Source of the DNA: Natronococcus sp. CG52
Lineage (GTDB): Archaea; Halobacteriota; Halobacteria; Halobacteriales; Natrialbaceae
Direction of reading: 5' to 3'
Assembly: GCF_023913515.1 (NCBI RefSeq)
Contig: NZ_CP099391.1
Span: 3,472,001-3,536,000 of the forward strand
DNA length: 64,000 nt
Shown here: piece after piece, positions 8,778-17,848 of the stretch
How the letters are laid out: the number at the start of each line of letters is the position of its first letter
Position numbering within the stretch: the first letter of the stretch is position 1
Notes under the pieces: generated by a model
Told to the model about the DNA's origin: nothing
The model's input: only the letters and a program-made list of their open reading frames with translations
The model's database searches: none
Position numbers and translations under genes: made by a program

Positions 8778-11333
8778 GTGAGTGACCCTCACGCAGCGGA
8801 AGGTCGGTGTCGGCTCTGCGGGGCACCACTCTCCGAGACCGCCGTCACTGCGTTCGGCGACGCGTTCTGCTCGAGCGGCTGTCGAGACGTTCACGACGCC
8901 CTCGGGGAACCGGCTGATAGCGACCGAGAGAGAGCGGACGACGGAACCGATCGGCAGCGTTCGAACGGTGAGCGCGCACGGAACGGTCCGAACGATGAGA
9001 CCGAGACCGAACCCAGCAGCGCGTTCTTCCGTATCGACGGGATGCACTCCGCCCTGTGTGAGTCGTACCTGGAGGCGGTCGCCGGCGCACGCGACGGCGT
9101 CGTCGACGCCACGGCGAGCTACGTGACGGAAACCGTTCGGGTCGACTACGAACCGGAGCGCGTCTCGACGGACGAGCTTCGAGACGCGCTCAGCACGGTC
9201 GGCTACACCGCGTACCGCCGCGACGAGGCCGATGCGGACGAAGAGACGACGGGCGGAACCCAGCGATCGCGCGAGATGACCGGACTCCGGAAGCGGCGGA
9301 CGGACGACGTCCTCGAGCTTCGGTACATCGTCGGCGTCGTCTTCGGATCCTTTCTGCTGGTTCCGTACGTCACGGTCTTCTACCCGGTCTATCTCTCGTC
9401 GTTTCTCCAGTGGGAGTTCTTCCGGCGTTACGAGGAAGTGTTCGCGACGTTCGACGCGGTGCTGTTTCTGCCGCTGTTTCTCACCCTGGCGGGCGCCGTC
9501 CTCTATCTGACCGGGATGCCGCTCCTGCGCGGCGCGTACGTCGGGCTGAAACTGCGACGGGCGAACACGCACCTGCTGGCCACCCTCACGATCGTCAGCG
9601 CCTACGCCTACGGCACGCTCGCGTTCGTCCTCGAGCGAAACGACGTCTACTACGACCTGACGATCGTCGTCGCGGCGACCGTGATGGCCGCGGTCTTCTA
9701 CGAGGCGACGATCAAGCGGCGCGCGCTCGACCGGCTCACCGAACTCACGGTGTCGCAGGTCGACGAGGCCCGTCGGCTGGGAGCAGACGGGACGACGAGC
9801 GACGTACCGGTCGAGGAGCTGACGGCCGGCGACCGCGTTCTCGTCCGGCAGGGCGAGCGGATTCCGGTCGACGGCGTCCTCGCGGAGAGCACGTGTACCG
9901 TCGACGAGGCGGTCGTCACCGGCGAGTCGCTCCCGGTCTCGAAGCGGGCGGGAGACGACGTCGTCGGCGGCTCGCTCGTCACCGGCGGCGCCGCGATCGT
10001 CGAGACCGGGACCGAGACGAGAAGCAGTATCGAGCAACTCACCGAGAGCGTCTGGAACCTGCAGAGCGCGACGCACGGCGTCCAGCGGCGGGCGGACCGG
10101 TTCGCCGCGGCGCTCGTGCCGCTCGTCGTCGTCGCCGCCGTCGCCGTCGGCGCCGTCCGGTTCGCGCTCGAGGGAGACGCGACCAGCACCGCGATGGCCG
10201 TCCTCCTGACCGTGATCGTCGCGAGTCCGTGGGCGCTCGGCCTCGCCGCTCCGGTGTCGGTCGCCTCGAGCGTCCGGGACGCGATGGCCCACGGAGTCGT
10301 CGTCTTCGACGAGACCGTCTTCGAACGGCTCCGCGGCGTCGACGTGGTCGTCTTCGACAAGACCGGGACGCTGACGACGGGCGAGATGCGCGTCCTCGAG
10401 GCCGACGCGCCCGCGGCGCTGATTCGGGCCGCGAGCGCGCTCGAAGCGCACGCGTCACATCCCGCGGCGACGGCCATCGCGAACGCGAACACGAACGCGG
10501 CCGCTCGCGAGGATGACGGTCACGAAGGTGACGACCGCGGTCGATCACGGACGGACGGCGGCTCCGTCAGCGGCGTCTCCGACGACCCGCCGAACGTTCG
10601 CGAGTTCCGGAGTCACGCGACCGGTGCGGAGGGCGTCGTCGACGGCCAGCGACTCCTCGTCGGCCACCCCGATCTCTTCCGGGAGCGCGGCTGGACGCTC
10701 GAGCCGTCCCTCGAATCGCGGGTCGCGGAGGCGCGAAGTCGCGGTCGGCTTCCCGTCGTCGTCGGGCGAGACGGGCGCGCGGCCGGCGCGATCGTCGTCG
10801 GCGACGAGCCACGGAGGGAGTGGACGGAAACCGTCTCGGGACTGCGCGACGCCGGGATGGACGTCGTCGTGCTCACCGGCGACCACGCGGCGGCGAGCGA
10901 GTTCGTCGAGCGCCACACCGACGTCACGCACGTCTTCGCCGACGTGCCACCGACGGGGAAGACCGCGGCGATCCGCCGGCTGGCCGCCGACCAGCGGGTG
11001 GCGATGGTCGGCGACGGAACGAACGACGCGCCGGCGCTCGCCGCGGCGGACCTGGGAATCTCGCTCGGCGGCGGAACCGCGCTGGCCGCCGACGCGGCCG
11101 ACCTCGCGATCCTCGAGGACGATCTCGCCGCCGTCGAGCGCGCGTTCGCATTATCGACCGCCGCCGACCGGCGCGTCACGCAGAACCTCGGGCTGGCGTT
11201 CGTCTACAACGCGATCGCGATTCCGGTCGCACTGCTGGGGATTCTGAACCCGCTGGTCACGGCCGCGGGCCTCGCCGTGACCGTGTTACTGATCGTCGCG
11301 AACGTCTCGCGGCCACTGATCGGGAACCGCTGA
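8778..11333 (+). CDS. P1B-type heavy-metal ATPase with TRASH-like N-terminus and altered CPC motif
   Basis: This 851-residue pump has, in order: a four-cysteine TRASH/YHS-like zinc or copper site (Cys11, 14, 31, 35); an acidic linker; a heavy-metal-associated domain (about 82-150) reading GMHSALC, so the first cysteine of CxxC is Ser91; eight predicted membrane helices; the TGES actuator loop; the phosphorylation motif DKTGTLTTG (Asp527); an HP-type nucleotide domain (ASHP); and GDGTNDAPALAAADLG. The transmembrane CPC motif is SPW (483-485, codons at 10224-10232). ATP-driven metal export is the family role, but the metal is uncertain. It starts at GTG, about 25 bases after a TTATTG box. Confidence 0.88.
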   Translation: MSDPHAAEGRCRLCGAPLSETAVTAFGDAFCSSGCRDVHDALGEPADSDRERADDGTDRQRSNGERARNGPNDETETEPSSAFFRIDGMHSALCESYLEAVAGARDGVVDATASYVTETVRVDYEPERVSTDELRDALSTVGYTAYRRDEADADEETTGGTQRSREMTGLRKRRTDDVLELRYIVGVVFGSFLLVPYVTVFYPVYLSSFLQWEFFRRYEEVFATFDAVLFLPLFLTLAGAVLYLTGMPLLRGAYVGLKLRRANTHLLATLTIVSAYAYGTLAFVLERNDVYYDLTIVVAATVMAAVFYEATIKRRALDRLTELTVSQVDEARRLGADGTTSDVPVEELTAGDRVLVRQGERIPVDGVLAESTCTVDEAVVTGESLPVSKRAGDDVVGGSLVTGGAAIVETGTETRSSIEQLTESVWNLQSATHGVQRRADRFAAALVPLVVVAAVAVGAVRFALEGDATSTAMAVLLTVIVASPWALGLAAPVSVASSVRDAMAHGVVVFDETVFERLRGVDVVVFDKTGTLTTGEMRVLEADAPAALIRAASALEAHASHPAATAIANANTNAAAREDDGHEGDDRGRSRTDGGSVSGVSDDPPNVREFRSHATGAEGVVDGQRLLVGHPDLFRERGWTLEPSLESRVAEARSRGRLPVVVGRDGRAAGAIVVGDEPRREWTETVSGLRDAGMDVVVLTGDHAAASEFVERHTDVTHVFADVPPTGKTAAIRRLAADQRVAMVGDGTNDAPALAAADLGISLGGGTALAADAADLAILEDDLAAVERAFALSTAADRRVTQNLGLAFVYNAIAIPVALLGILNPLVTAAGLAVTVLLIVANVSRPLIGNR

Positions 11334-11421
11334 GGCCGCGCTCGTAGAGATCAGGGACCGTCGACCGGGCTCGAGAGCGGACAGCAACCTACTCGGAGCT
11401 TCGGCGGCATCTCACGGACGA

Positions 11422-12669
11422 ATGCGTAGACGTGTCGCCGAGCGAAAAAAGGCGTACGGGCTGGTCACCGTCGCGACGCTCAGCTACACCTGTCTGATGT
11501 TCGTCTGGTTCTCGCTGCCGGCATACCTCTCGACGATCATCGCGGAACTCGGCCTGTCGGGGACGCAGGCCGGCGTGGTCGCGGGGGCGGTGCCGCTGAC
11601 CTACATCCCGCTCGCGCTGTTCTCGGGGCTCGCAGTGGATCGGATCGGCCCCGGTCGGAGCCTCGCGATCGGCGTAGTGGTGTACGGCCTCGCGCAGGTC
11701 GGTCGGAGCGTCGCGACCGGATTTCCGTCGCTGCTCGCGTTCACGCTCCTGATCGGCGTCGGCGCGACCGCCGTCACGTTCGGGCTACCGAAGCTCGTCT
11801 CGGTGCTCTTTTCGGCGGATCGGACCGGGCTCCCGTCCTCGATCTACCTGGTCGGCGCGTCGGCCGGAACGGCGGCCGTCTTCACGATCGGCAGACCGAC
11901 GCTCGGTCCGTGGCTCGGCGGCTGGCGGCCGCTCTTCCTCTGGAGCGGAGTCGTCGCGGTCGGCTACGGCCTCGCCTGGCTTCTCGTCGCACTGCGGCTG
12001 GGGATAGACGAGCGGGCCGCAGCAAACGACGAGGAGGAGAGAGTGGGCGAGGACGAGTCTGAATCAGCGCTCGAGTCGGTTCGACGGGATCTTCGGCTGA
12101 TCCTTACCCACCGAGAGCTCCAGTTCGTGGTCGTCGTCGGCACGATGTACCTGCTGGCGAGCCACGGGATCCAGGGCTGGCTTCCGACGGTGCTCGAGTC
12201 GCGCGGGTTCTCGTCCGACCGCGCGGGCCAGACGACGGGGCTATTCGTCGCCGCCTACGCCGTCGGCATCTTCGTCGTCCCCGCGCTCGCCGACCGGTAC
12301 GGGGCGCGACCGACCGCCCTGATGATCTGCGGCGGCGTGTTCTGCGTCGGGGTGACGGGAATGCTGGCCGCGGAGACGCTCGGGGTCGTGCTGTTCGGGA
12401 GCGTCGTCGTCGCCGGAATCGGCGTCGGCGGACTCTCGCCGCTGATCCGGGCGATTCCGCCCGCACTCGAGGGGATCGGCGCGCGGCTGACCGGGACCGC
12501 CGTCGGGTTCATTTTCGCGGTCGGCGAGATCGGCGGCTTTCTCGGTCCGGTCCTCGTCGGGACCCTGCACGACGCGACGGGGTCGTACGTTCCGGGAATG
12601 GGACTGATCGCGACGGCGGGAATCGTCGTGGTACTCGCCGGCGGTGCGCTGCGTCGGATCGCCGCGTAA
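11422..12669 (+). CDS. MFS transporter (CynX/NimT-like)
   Basis: This 415-residue protein has about twelve hydrophobic helices split by a charged central loop (about residues 190-215), the usual MFS plan. The GLAVDRIGPGRSLAIG stretch after helix 2 corresponds to the conserved loop 2-3 motif. It most resembles the cyanate/nitroimidazole permease-like branch, but no substrate can be read from the sequence. It follows the P-type ATPase by 88 bp on the same strand, and co-transcription is possible. The ATG at 11422 is followed by a basic, cytosolic N-terminus. Confidence 0.85.
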   Translation: MRRRVAERKKAYGLVTVATLSYTCLMFVWFSLPAYLSTIIAELGLSGTQAGVVAGAVPLTYIPLALFSGLAVDRIGPGRSLAIGVVVYGLAQVGRSVATGFPSLLAFTLLIGVGATAVTFGLPKLVSVLFSADRTGLPSSIYLVGASAGTAAVFTIGRPTLGPWLGGWRPLFLWSGVVAVGYGLAWLLVALRLGIDERAAANDEEERVGEDESESALESVRRDLRLILTHRELQFVVVVGTMYLLASHGIQGWLPTVLESRGFSSDRAGQTTGLFVAAYAVGIFVVPALADRYGARPTALMICGGVFCVGVTGMLAAETLGVVLFGSVVVAGIGVGGLSPLIRAIPPALEGIGARLTGTAVGFIFAVGEIGGFLGPVLVGTLHDATGSYVPGMGLIATAGIVVVLAGGALRRIAA

Positions 12670-12696
12670 CTGCCGTCGCCGGACTCGGCGTCGCGC

Positions 12697-13185
12697 TCAC
12701 TCGACTTCCAGCGTCGCATCGCACACCTGACAGACCAGACCCGATCGTCCGTCGGTCGGAATCCGCATGCTGTCGCGTTCGCACTCCGGGCACGAGACGT
12801 TCCTGTCGTCGAGTACCGGAATCCGGTCGATCCGGATATCGTCGGTCTCGCGGGGCGCACCCAGCGCCAGGGCGACGAGCGTCTCGTCGGCGGCGTTTCG
12901 CCCGGACTGGAACTCGCCGGGGGCGAACCTGATAACCTCGTCCTCCTCGACGGCGACCTCTCCCGCCCTCGTCTCGAACGTCGCCTCCCCCTCGAGGACG
13001 ACGAACACTTCCTCCTGATCCGCGTGCGCGTGAACGGAGCCGCTGAATCGTTCGCCCGGTTCGAGCGCGTAGCGCGTGACCGCGAGGTGGGCCGTGTTCA
13101 GGGCGTCCGACAGCACGCGCCGATCCGACTGGTACGCCTCGTCGTACGGTTCGGACTCGAGGTCGTCGATCGAGACTCGCTCCAT
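12697..13185 (-). CDS. Cupin-domain protein with C-terminal zinc ribbon
   Basis: This 162-residue protein has a single cupin barrel (about residues 35-105) with the two cupin motifs: the first around HAHADQEEVFVVLEGE and the second around FAPGEFQSGRN. The second motif lacks the usual histidine, so metal binding may be partial. After the barrel a CPEC...CQVC pair (about residues 132-155) forms a four-cysteine zinc ribbon. Haloarchaea have many cupin proteins of unknown function; a ribbon tail is less usual and suggests nucleic-acid or protein contacts. It overlaps no neighbour and converges on the MFS gene, 27 bp away. Confidence 0.8.
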   Translation of the reverse strand: MERVSIDDLESEPYDEAYQSDRRVLSDALNTAHLAVTRYALEPGERFSGSVHAHADQEEVFVVLEGEATFETRAGEVAVEEDEVIRFAPGEFQSGRNAADETLVALALGAPRETDDIRIDRIPVLDDRNVSCPECERDSMRIPTDGRSGLVCQVCDATLEVE

Positions 13186-13280
13186 GCGGCCGGGTTCGCG
13201 GGTTCGGACCAAAGTTCTACTTCCGGTTCGGGGCCGGGTTCCGCCAAGGTTTATCCCGCCGCTGCTGGTGGAGGAACGCC

Positions 13281-14072
13281 ATGTCTTCGTCACCGCGATC
13301 GAACGCGCTTCGCCGAACGCTCGAGACCGACGACGTCGCGCTGGGCGTCCTCGAGAGCACCTACAGTCCCGCGCTCGTCGAACTCTACGGCGACCTCGGG
13401 CTGGACTTCGTCTGGATCGACCTCGAGCACGCCGGCCCGAGTCCGTGGGACGGCGACCGCACGGAGAACCTCCTCCGTGCGGCGGACGTGACCGACACGG
13501 AACTGCTCGTTCGACTGCCGGAACCCGATCCGGGCATGGTTCGGAAGGCGCTCGACGCGGGCGTCCGGAACCTGTTCGTCTCCCGGATCGAGACGGGAGA
13601 ACAGGCTCGACGGGCGGTCGAAGCGTCGCGGTTCCGGTACGACGGAGCGGCCGGAAAGCGCGGGTTCGCCAACCCCCGCGCGAGTCGGTGGGGGACGGCC
13701 GAGGAGTACGTCAAGACGGAGGACGAGGAGGTCGTCGTCGGGGTGACGATCGAGAACGAGACGGCGATCGACAACCTCGAGGAGATCCTCGCGGTGCCCG
13801 AACTGGGGTTCGTCTTCGCCGGACCGCTCGATCTCGCGGTCGCTCTCGACCACCCCGGCGAACCGACTCACGAGGACGTTCAGGCGGCAGTCGAGACGAT
13901 TCGGGAGGCGGCTCTCGAGGCCGACGTTCCCCTCGGCGGACTGGGATTCGGGATGGACGACGTCAACGAGAAAGCCGACGCGGGATACCAGATACTGAAC
14001 CTCGGAAGTACTACCGGTGCGTTACAGAGCGCGGTCACGTCGTGGTTCGACGACTACGGCGGGGAGCGGTAG
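13281..14072 (+). CDS. HpcH/HpaI-family aldolase
   Basis: This 263-residue protein is a class II pyruvate aldolase of the HpcH/HpaI family, a TIM barrel that cleaves or forms 2-keto-acid aldols. Visible family features are DFVWIDLEHAGPSP, RKALDAGVRNLFVSRIE, the KRGFANPRAS region and VGVTIENETA, where the glutamate and later aspartate (FAGPLDLAVAL) bind the divalent metal. Substrate is not evident; 2-keto-3-deoxy sugar acids and 4-hydroxy-2-oxoheptanedioate are typical. It is divergent from the cupin gene. The ATG at 13281 gives the normal start. Confidence 0.87.
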   Translation: MSSSPRSNALRRTLETDDVALGVLESTYSPALVELYGDLGLDFVWIDLEHAGPSPWDGDRTENLLRAADVTDTELLVRLPEPDPGMVRKALDAGVRNLFVSRIETGEQARRAVEASRFRYDGAAGKRGFANPRASRWGTAEEYVKTEDEEVVVGVTIENETAIDNLEEILAVPELGFVFAGPLDLAVALDHPGEPTHEDVQAAVETIREAALEADVPLGGLGFGMDDVNEKADAGYQILNLGSTTGALQSAVTSWFDDYGGER

Positions 14073-14567
14073 TTATCGAACGTCGCCGTACGCTCGTTCG
14101 CGACCGTTCGGACCTCAGAGGGGGATCGGAGGCGACTCTCGCAGACGAGTTCAGGGCTACCGACGATCGGTGACCGTCGACCCCGGTCACAACGCGGTAC
14201 TCTACAACTGTCACGAATGCACTCCGTAGCCAGGACGGGCACCTGTTTTACTGTATAAAAGTATCCTGCGTAAGCAATGGCCAGGGTAAACCGTCTGAAA
14301 CAGCTGTGATATACCGATGGAAGATGGACTCGAGAACGCCACCGTCGGAACCACCGGTGTAACCCGACGGTCGAACGGAGAGCGGCAGTCGCGTTTACCG
14401 GACGAAGAAGTAAGGAGTGAAGCGGCGTTTTACGAGCTATTTTCGAGGAGTTCGAACGAGGGGACTCGAGAAGGTCACCGGAGATCGTTTCGACACGGCG
14501 TCGGTGAGGGAGCGGTCTGGAGTGAGAGAACGGGCGAACGCGGACCGCAACCGAATCGGTGCCCTCG
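14073..14567. other. 495-bp mostly non-coding gap with a promoter
   Basis: This stretch separates the aldolase from a response regulator. A clear TATA-like element, TGTATAAAAGTA, lies at about 14253-14264 and faces rightward, predicting a transcript starting near 14280-14290. A weak frame from 14317 (ATG) to 14571 would encode 84 polar residues. Its third-base composition is not as GC-rich as real genes here and nothing in it is recognised, so it may be a leader rather than a gene. Confidence 0.45.
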
Positions 14568-15014
14568 ATGACGGCCTCGGGTGACGTGGTACTCGTCGAG
14601 GATAATCCCGGTGACGTCCGCCTCATTCAGGAAGCGTTCGGCGAGTCCGAGGGCGACCACACGCTTCACGTCGCGACGACCGCCGACGACGCGCTGGAGT
14701 TGTTGAACGAGCGAGCGCGGGATCCGGATAAGTCCGCGCCGGATCTCGTCCTCCTGGACCTGAATCTGCCCGGTAAGGACGGCTACGACGTGCTCGAGAC
14801 GATCAGAGACGACGCGGCGCTCCGGCGGCTGCCGGTCATCGTCCTCACGAGTTCGAAGGCCACCGACGACATCGTGCGGTGTTATCGCGCGCAGGCCAAC
14901 GCCTACCTGACGAAACCGATCGAGACCAGCAAACTCGTCTCCATGGTGCACGCGATCGAACGCTTCTGGTTCGACCACGCGAGCCTGCCGCCGGAGTCCG
15001 CGGAGCCGTCGTAG
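14568..15014 (+). CDS. Single-domain response regulator (Rcp1-like)
   Basis: This 148-residue receiver domain has the acidic pair (EDN, residues 11-13), the phospho-acceptor Asp64 in VLLDLNLPGKDGYDVL, the conserved threonine/serine (VLTSS) and lysine (LTKPIE). No DNA-binding output follows, as in the Rcp1/CheY-like regulators common in haloarchaea, which relay phosphate from histidine kinases to partner proteins. No kinase gene is adjacent. I favour the ATG at 14568; a GTG at 14559 is an alternative. Confidence 0.9.
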   Translation: MTASGDVVLVEDNPGDVRLIQEAFGESEGDHTLHVATTADDALELLNERARDPDKSAPDLVLLDLNLPGKDGYDVLETIRDDAALRRLPVIVLTSSKATDDIVRCYRAQANAYLTKPIETSKLVSMVHAIERFWFDHASLPPESAEPS

Positions 15015-15097
15015 CCGAGCGACGATCGGTCGGTTCGCCGGCGACCCGAGCACACGTCGGCGACATCCTTTCGTCGGTCACGAACCCACGAGAACGT

Positions 15098-16561
15098 ATG
15101 TGGCACGGCGAGGAGTTCTGGCTCGTTCGCTTCTTCTTCCAGCGGGGGCTCGCCCTGCTGTATTTGCTCGCGTTTCTCGTCGCCGCCTTCCAGTTCCGAC
15201 CGCTGGCCGGCGAGGACGGGCTATTGCCGCTCGAGTGGTACGTCGACGGCGCCTCGTTCAGGGAGCGGCCGAGTCTGTTCTATCTGTTCCCGAGCGATCG
15301 GCTGATCGGGATCGCGGCCTGGACCGGCGTCGGACTCTCCGCGCTGGCGTTGCTGGCGGTTCCGTACCAGCTTCCGGACGCCTCCGCGACGCCGGCGTCG
15401 ATGGCGCTCTGGGCCGCGCTCTGGCTGCTCTACCTCTCGTTCGTGAACGCCGGACAGCTCTTCTACGGCTACGGATGGGAGTCGATGCTGCTCGAGACGG
15501 GCTTTCTGGCGATCTTCCTCGGCGCCGGCAGCGTCTCCCCGCCGGTCGTCGTCCTCCTGTTGCTCCAGTGGCTGCTCTTCCGGAACATGTTCGGTGCGGG
15601 GCTGATCAAGATCCGCGGCGACGAGTGCTGGCGCGACCTGCGCTGTATGGACTACCACTACGAGACCCAGCCGATCCCGAACCCGGTGAGCTGGTTCGCC
15701 CACCACCGCTCGAATCGGTTCCACCGGACCGAGACGCTCGGCAACCACGTTTTCGAACTCGCGAGTCCGTTTCTCTACTTCGCCCCCCAGCCCGCGTCGG
15801 CGCTGGCCGGCCTCGCGACGATCGGGTTCCAGGGCTGGCTGATGGTCACCGGGAACTTCGCCTGGCTGAACGCGCTGACCATCGTGCTGGCGGTCGCCAC
15901 GTTCAGCGACGGCGTTCTCGAGGCCGCCCTGCCGATCACCGCCCCGGCGACCACTGCGACGCCGATCTACCTCGAGGCCGCGGCGATCCTCGTCGCCGTC
16001 CTCGTCCTCGCGTTGAGCATCCGGCCGGTCCGAAACATGCTCTCCGAACGGCAGCTGATGAACACCGCCTTCGACCCGCTGCACCTCGTCAACACCTACG
16101 GCGCGTTCGGCTCGGTGACCAGGGATCGCTACGAGATCGTGATCCAGGGGACGAGCGACGAGCGAGTCACCGACGAGACGGAGTGGAAACCGTACCGGTT
16201 CGAGGGGAAGCCGACGGATCCGGAGCGGCGACCGCCCCAGGTCGCCCCCTACCACCTGCGGCTGGACTGGCAGCTGTGGTTCGCCGCCATGTCGCCGACG
16301 CCGCGCCGTCACCCGTGGTTCCTGCGACTGTTACGACGGCTGCTCGAGGAAGACGAGGCCACGCGCTCGCTGCTGGCCGAGGACCCCTTCGCGGGGACCG
16401 ACGAGTCGCCCGAACACGTCCGTGCGGTCCGCTACCGGTACCGGTTTACGACACCCGAGGAACGCGCGGAGACGGGTGACTGGTGGGACAGGGAACGCGT
16501 CGGCACGTACGTCAGTCCGGCGTCCCTCGAGGAGATGCGCCTCCGCGAGCCTCGAGCGTAA
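15098..16561 (+). CDS. Lipase-maturation-factor-family membrane protein
   Basis: This 487-residue protein matches the LMF1/LMF2 family: an N-terminal multi-helix membrane region (about 8-10 segments to residue 315) with GQLFYGYGWESMLLE and FRNMFGAGLIKIRGD...W, then a soluble C-terminal half with YEIVIQGT, EWKPYRFEGKP and LRLDWQLWFAA. These blocks are the family signature. In animals LMF1 helps lipases fold; the archaeal role is unknown. A DCC-family thiol-disulfide protein lies 1.3 kb downstream on the other strand, a partnership often seen with such membrane proteins. Start ATG 15098. Confidence 0.88.
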   Translation: MWHGEEFWLVRFFFQRGLALLYLLAFLVAAFQFRPLAGEDGLLPLEWYVDGASFRERPSLFYLFPSDRLIGIAAWTGVGLSALALLAVPYQLPDASATPASMALWAALWLLYLSFVNAGQLFYGYGWESMLLETGFLAIFLGAGSVSPPVVVLLLLQWLLFRNMFGAGLIKIRGDECWRDLRCMDYHYETQPIPNPVSWFAHHRSNRFHRTETLGNHVFELASPFLYFAPQPASALAGLATIGFQGWLMVTGNFAWLNALTIVLAVATFSDGVLEAALPITAPATTATPIYLEAAAILVAVLVLALSIRPVRNMLSERQLMNTAFDPLHLVNTYGAFGSVTRDRYEIVIQGTSDERVTDETEWKPYRFEGKPTDPERRPPQVAPYHLRLDWQLWFAAMSPTPRRHPWFLRLLRRLLEEDEATRSLLAEDPFAGTDESPEHVRAVRYRYRFTTPEERAETGDWWDRERVGTYVSPASLEEMRLREPRA

Positions 16562-16778
16562 CCTCGGACGAGCCGGGACGTACAGAATTCGAGCGTCCGA
16601 CCGGGCGTTCTACCGAGGCTAAACGTCGTCGGAAGCGCAACGCGACGCGCGTCTCTCTCACTCGAGCCGTCGTTATTCGAGTCGTTCCGGCCTCCATCTC
16701 GGTTTCGTGCTGGAAGCCGCTATCCGCCGGTTCGGCGCCGGTCGCCGTCGGTTTCCAGACGGTCGAAACTGATCCGAG

Positions 16779-17546
16779 TTAGGTGATCCTCGCCCGTCGC
16801 GTTCCCGCCTCCTCGGGTTCCGTCCTCGAACTCTCGGACCGTGCCAGTCCGGCACCGAACCAGAAGGTCCAGAGGCTCATTACGATCGCGGAGGCGAGCC
16901 AGATCGGCCCGCCGATGGCTACTCCGAGCACCAGTCCCAGGACGACGTAGCCGATAAAGGCCGCGACTGCCGCTACGGCCCCGATCCACGCCGCCCACGC
17001 GGGCGTGATCGAAAGCGCACTCCGCGCCTCGTTGACGGCGATCACGGCAACCGCTGCGGCCAAGAACCCGAATCCGACCGCCTTTCCCTCTGCAAAGATC
17101 TGCCAGGCTTCGAACGTCGCGGTGTCTCCGGCCACGGTGGCCTCTGCGACGGCGGTCGTCGTTACCCACAGCGCGCCGACGACGAGCACGGCCCACGCGG
17201 ACATCGTCCACCAGGCCCGCGTGAGACGCGATCCGGCCGTCAGCATGAGTAGCCCCGCGATCGCGAGCACGGTGAGAGCGAGTGCAGCCGCCCAGTGAAC
17301 CGCCACCCACAGAGTGGAGCTCTCGGCGATACTCGCCATGAACTCACCCAGGTCCGGGGAGGGCGGTGGATGGAGGGCGAGGCTCACCGCGAGAAGAAGC
17401 GATCCGAGGGCGAGCCAGGCTCCCGCTACCTGTACACCCGTCTCTGCGTCCGACACCCCTCCGCTGATGATCGCCTCGTCCGTTTTGTCAGCGTCTTCTA
17501 CGCTACTCGTGGTTCCTCGGTGAAGGTACGCCTTCGAATGATACAA
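16779..17546 (-). CDS. Seven-TM membrane protein of unknown function
   Basis: This 255-residue protein has about seven hydrophobic segments after a 40-residue polar N-terminus, and a charged C-terminal tail. I recognise no family with confidence. The only start that keeps the first membrane segment is a TTG at 17546, since no ATG occurs in frame before residue 70 and a TAA lies upstream. A TATATA box at 17574-17579 sits about 28 bases before that TTG, which fits a leaderless transcript. It lies between the LMF-like and DCC genes and may belong with them. Confidence 0.7.
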   Translation of the reverse strand: MYHSKAYLHRGTTSSVEDADKTDEAIISGGVSDAETGVQVAGAWLALGSLLLAVSLALHPPPSPDLGEFMASIAESSTLWVAVHWAAALALTVLAIAGLLMLTAGSRLTRAWWTMSAWAVLVVGALWVTTTAVAEATVAGDTATFEAWQIFAEGKAVGFGFLAAAVAVIAVNEARSALSITPAWAAWIGAVAAVAAFIGYVVLGLVLGVAIGGPIWLASAIVMSLWTFWFGAGLARSESSRTEPEEAGTRRARIT

Positions 17547-17848
17547 GCTAGCAATTAGCAGCTTCGGCTGTTCTATATACCCGAGAGCATCGATCTGTGA
17601 TTATGGGCCTCGGAACGGCGGCTAATCCCTCGTAGCGGGGTGGATTGCTTCCCCAGCGATCCACCGTTCGGCTACCCGTAGCGACCGTTTCGGGAGCGGT
17701 CGCGAGTACCGACTCACACTATTCCCGACCGAGGAGGATCCGCCACCGGATCGAGATCAGCGGTCGTGATCCGACTCCCGTCGCGCTCGTAAGATGAACG
17801 AAGCGAGTCGAACGGGCGCGACGGAGTTCGCGAACGCGTTGTCTTCGC
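17547..17848. other. 302-bp intergenic gap with hairpin and tRNA-like scrap
   Basis: No gene is seen here. The leaderless promoter of the leftward membrane-protein gene lies at 17574-17579. A strong hairpin at about 17639-17664 pairs GGTGGATTGC with GCGATCCACC (one G-T pair) around TTCCCCA. At 17803-17824 there are 22 bases identical to 32776-32797, beside the tRNA-Arg relic; the shared part begins GCGAGTCGAACGGG. Confidence 0.45.

Noticed and set aside
14317-14571. 84-codon frame upstream of the response regulator
   Set aside because: Weak third-base GC bias and no recognised domain; kept only as part of a probable leader.
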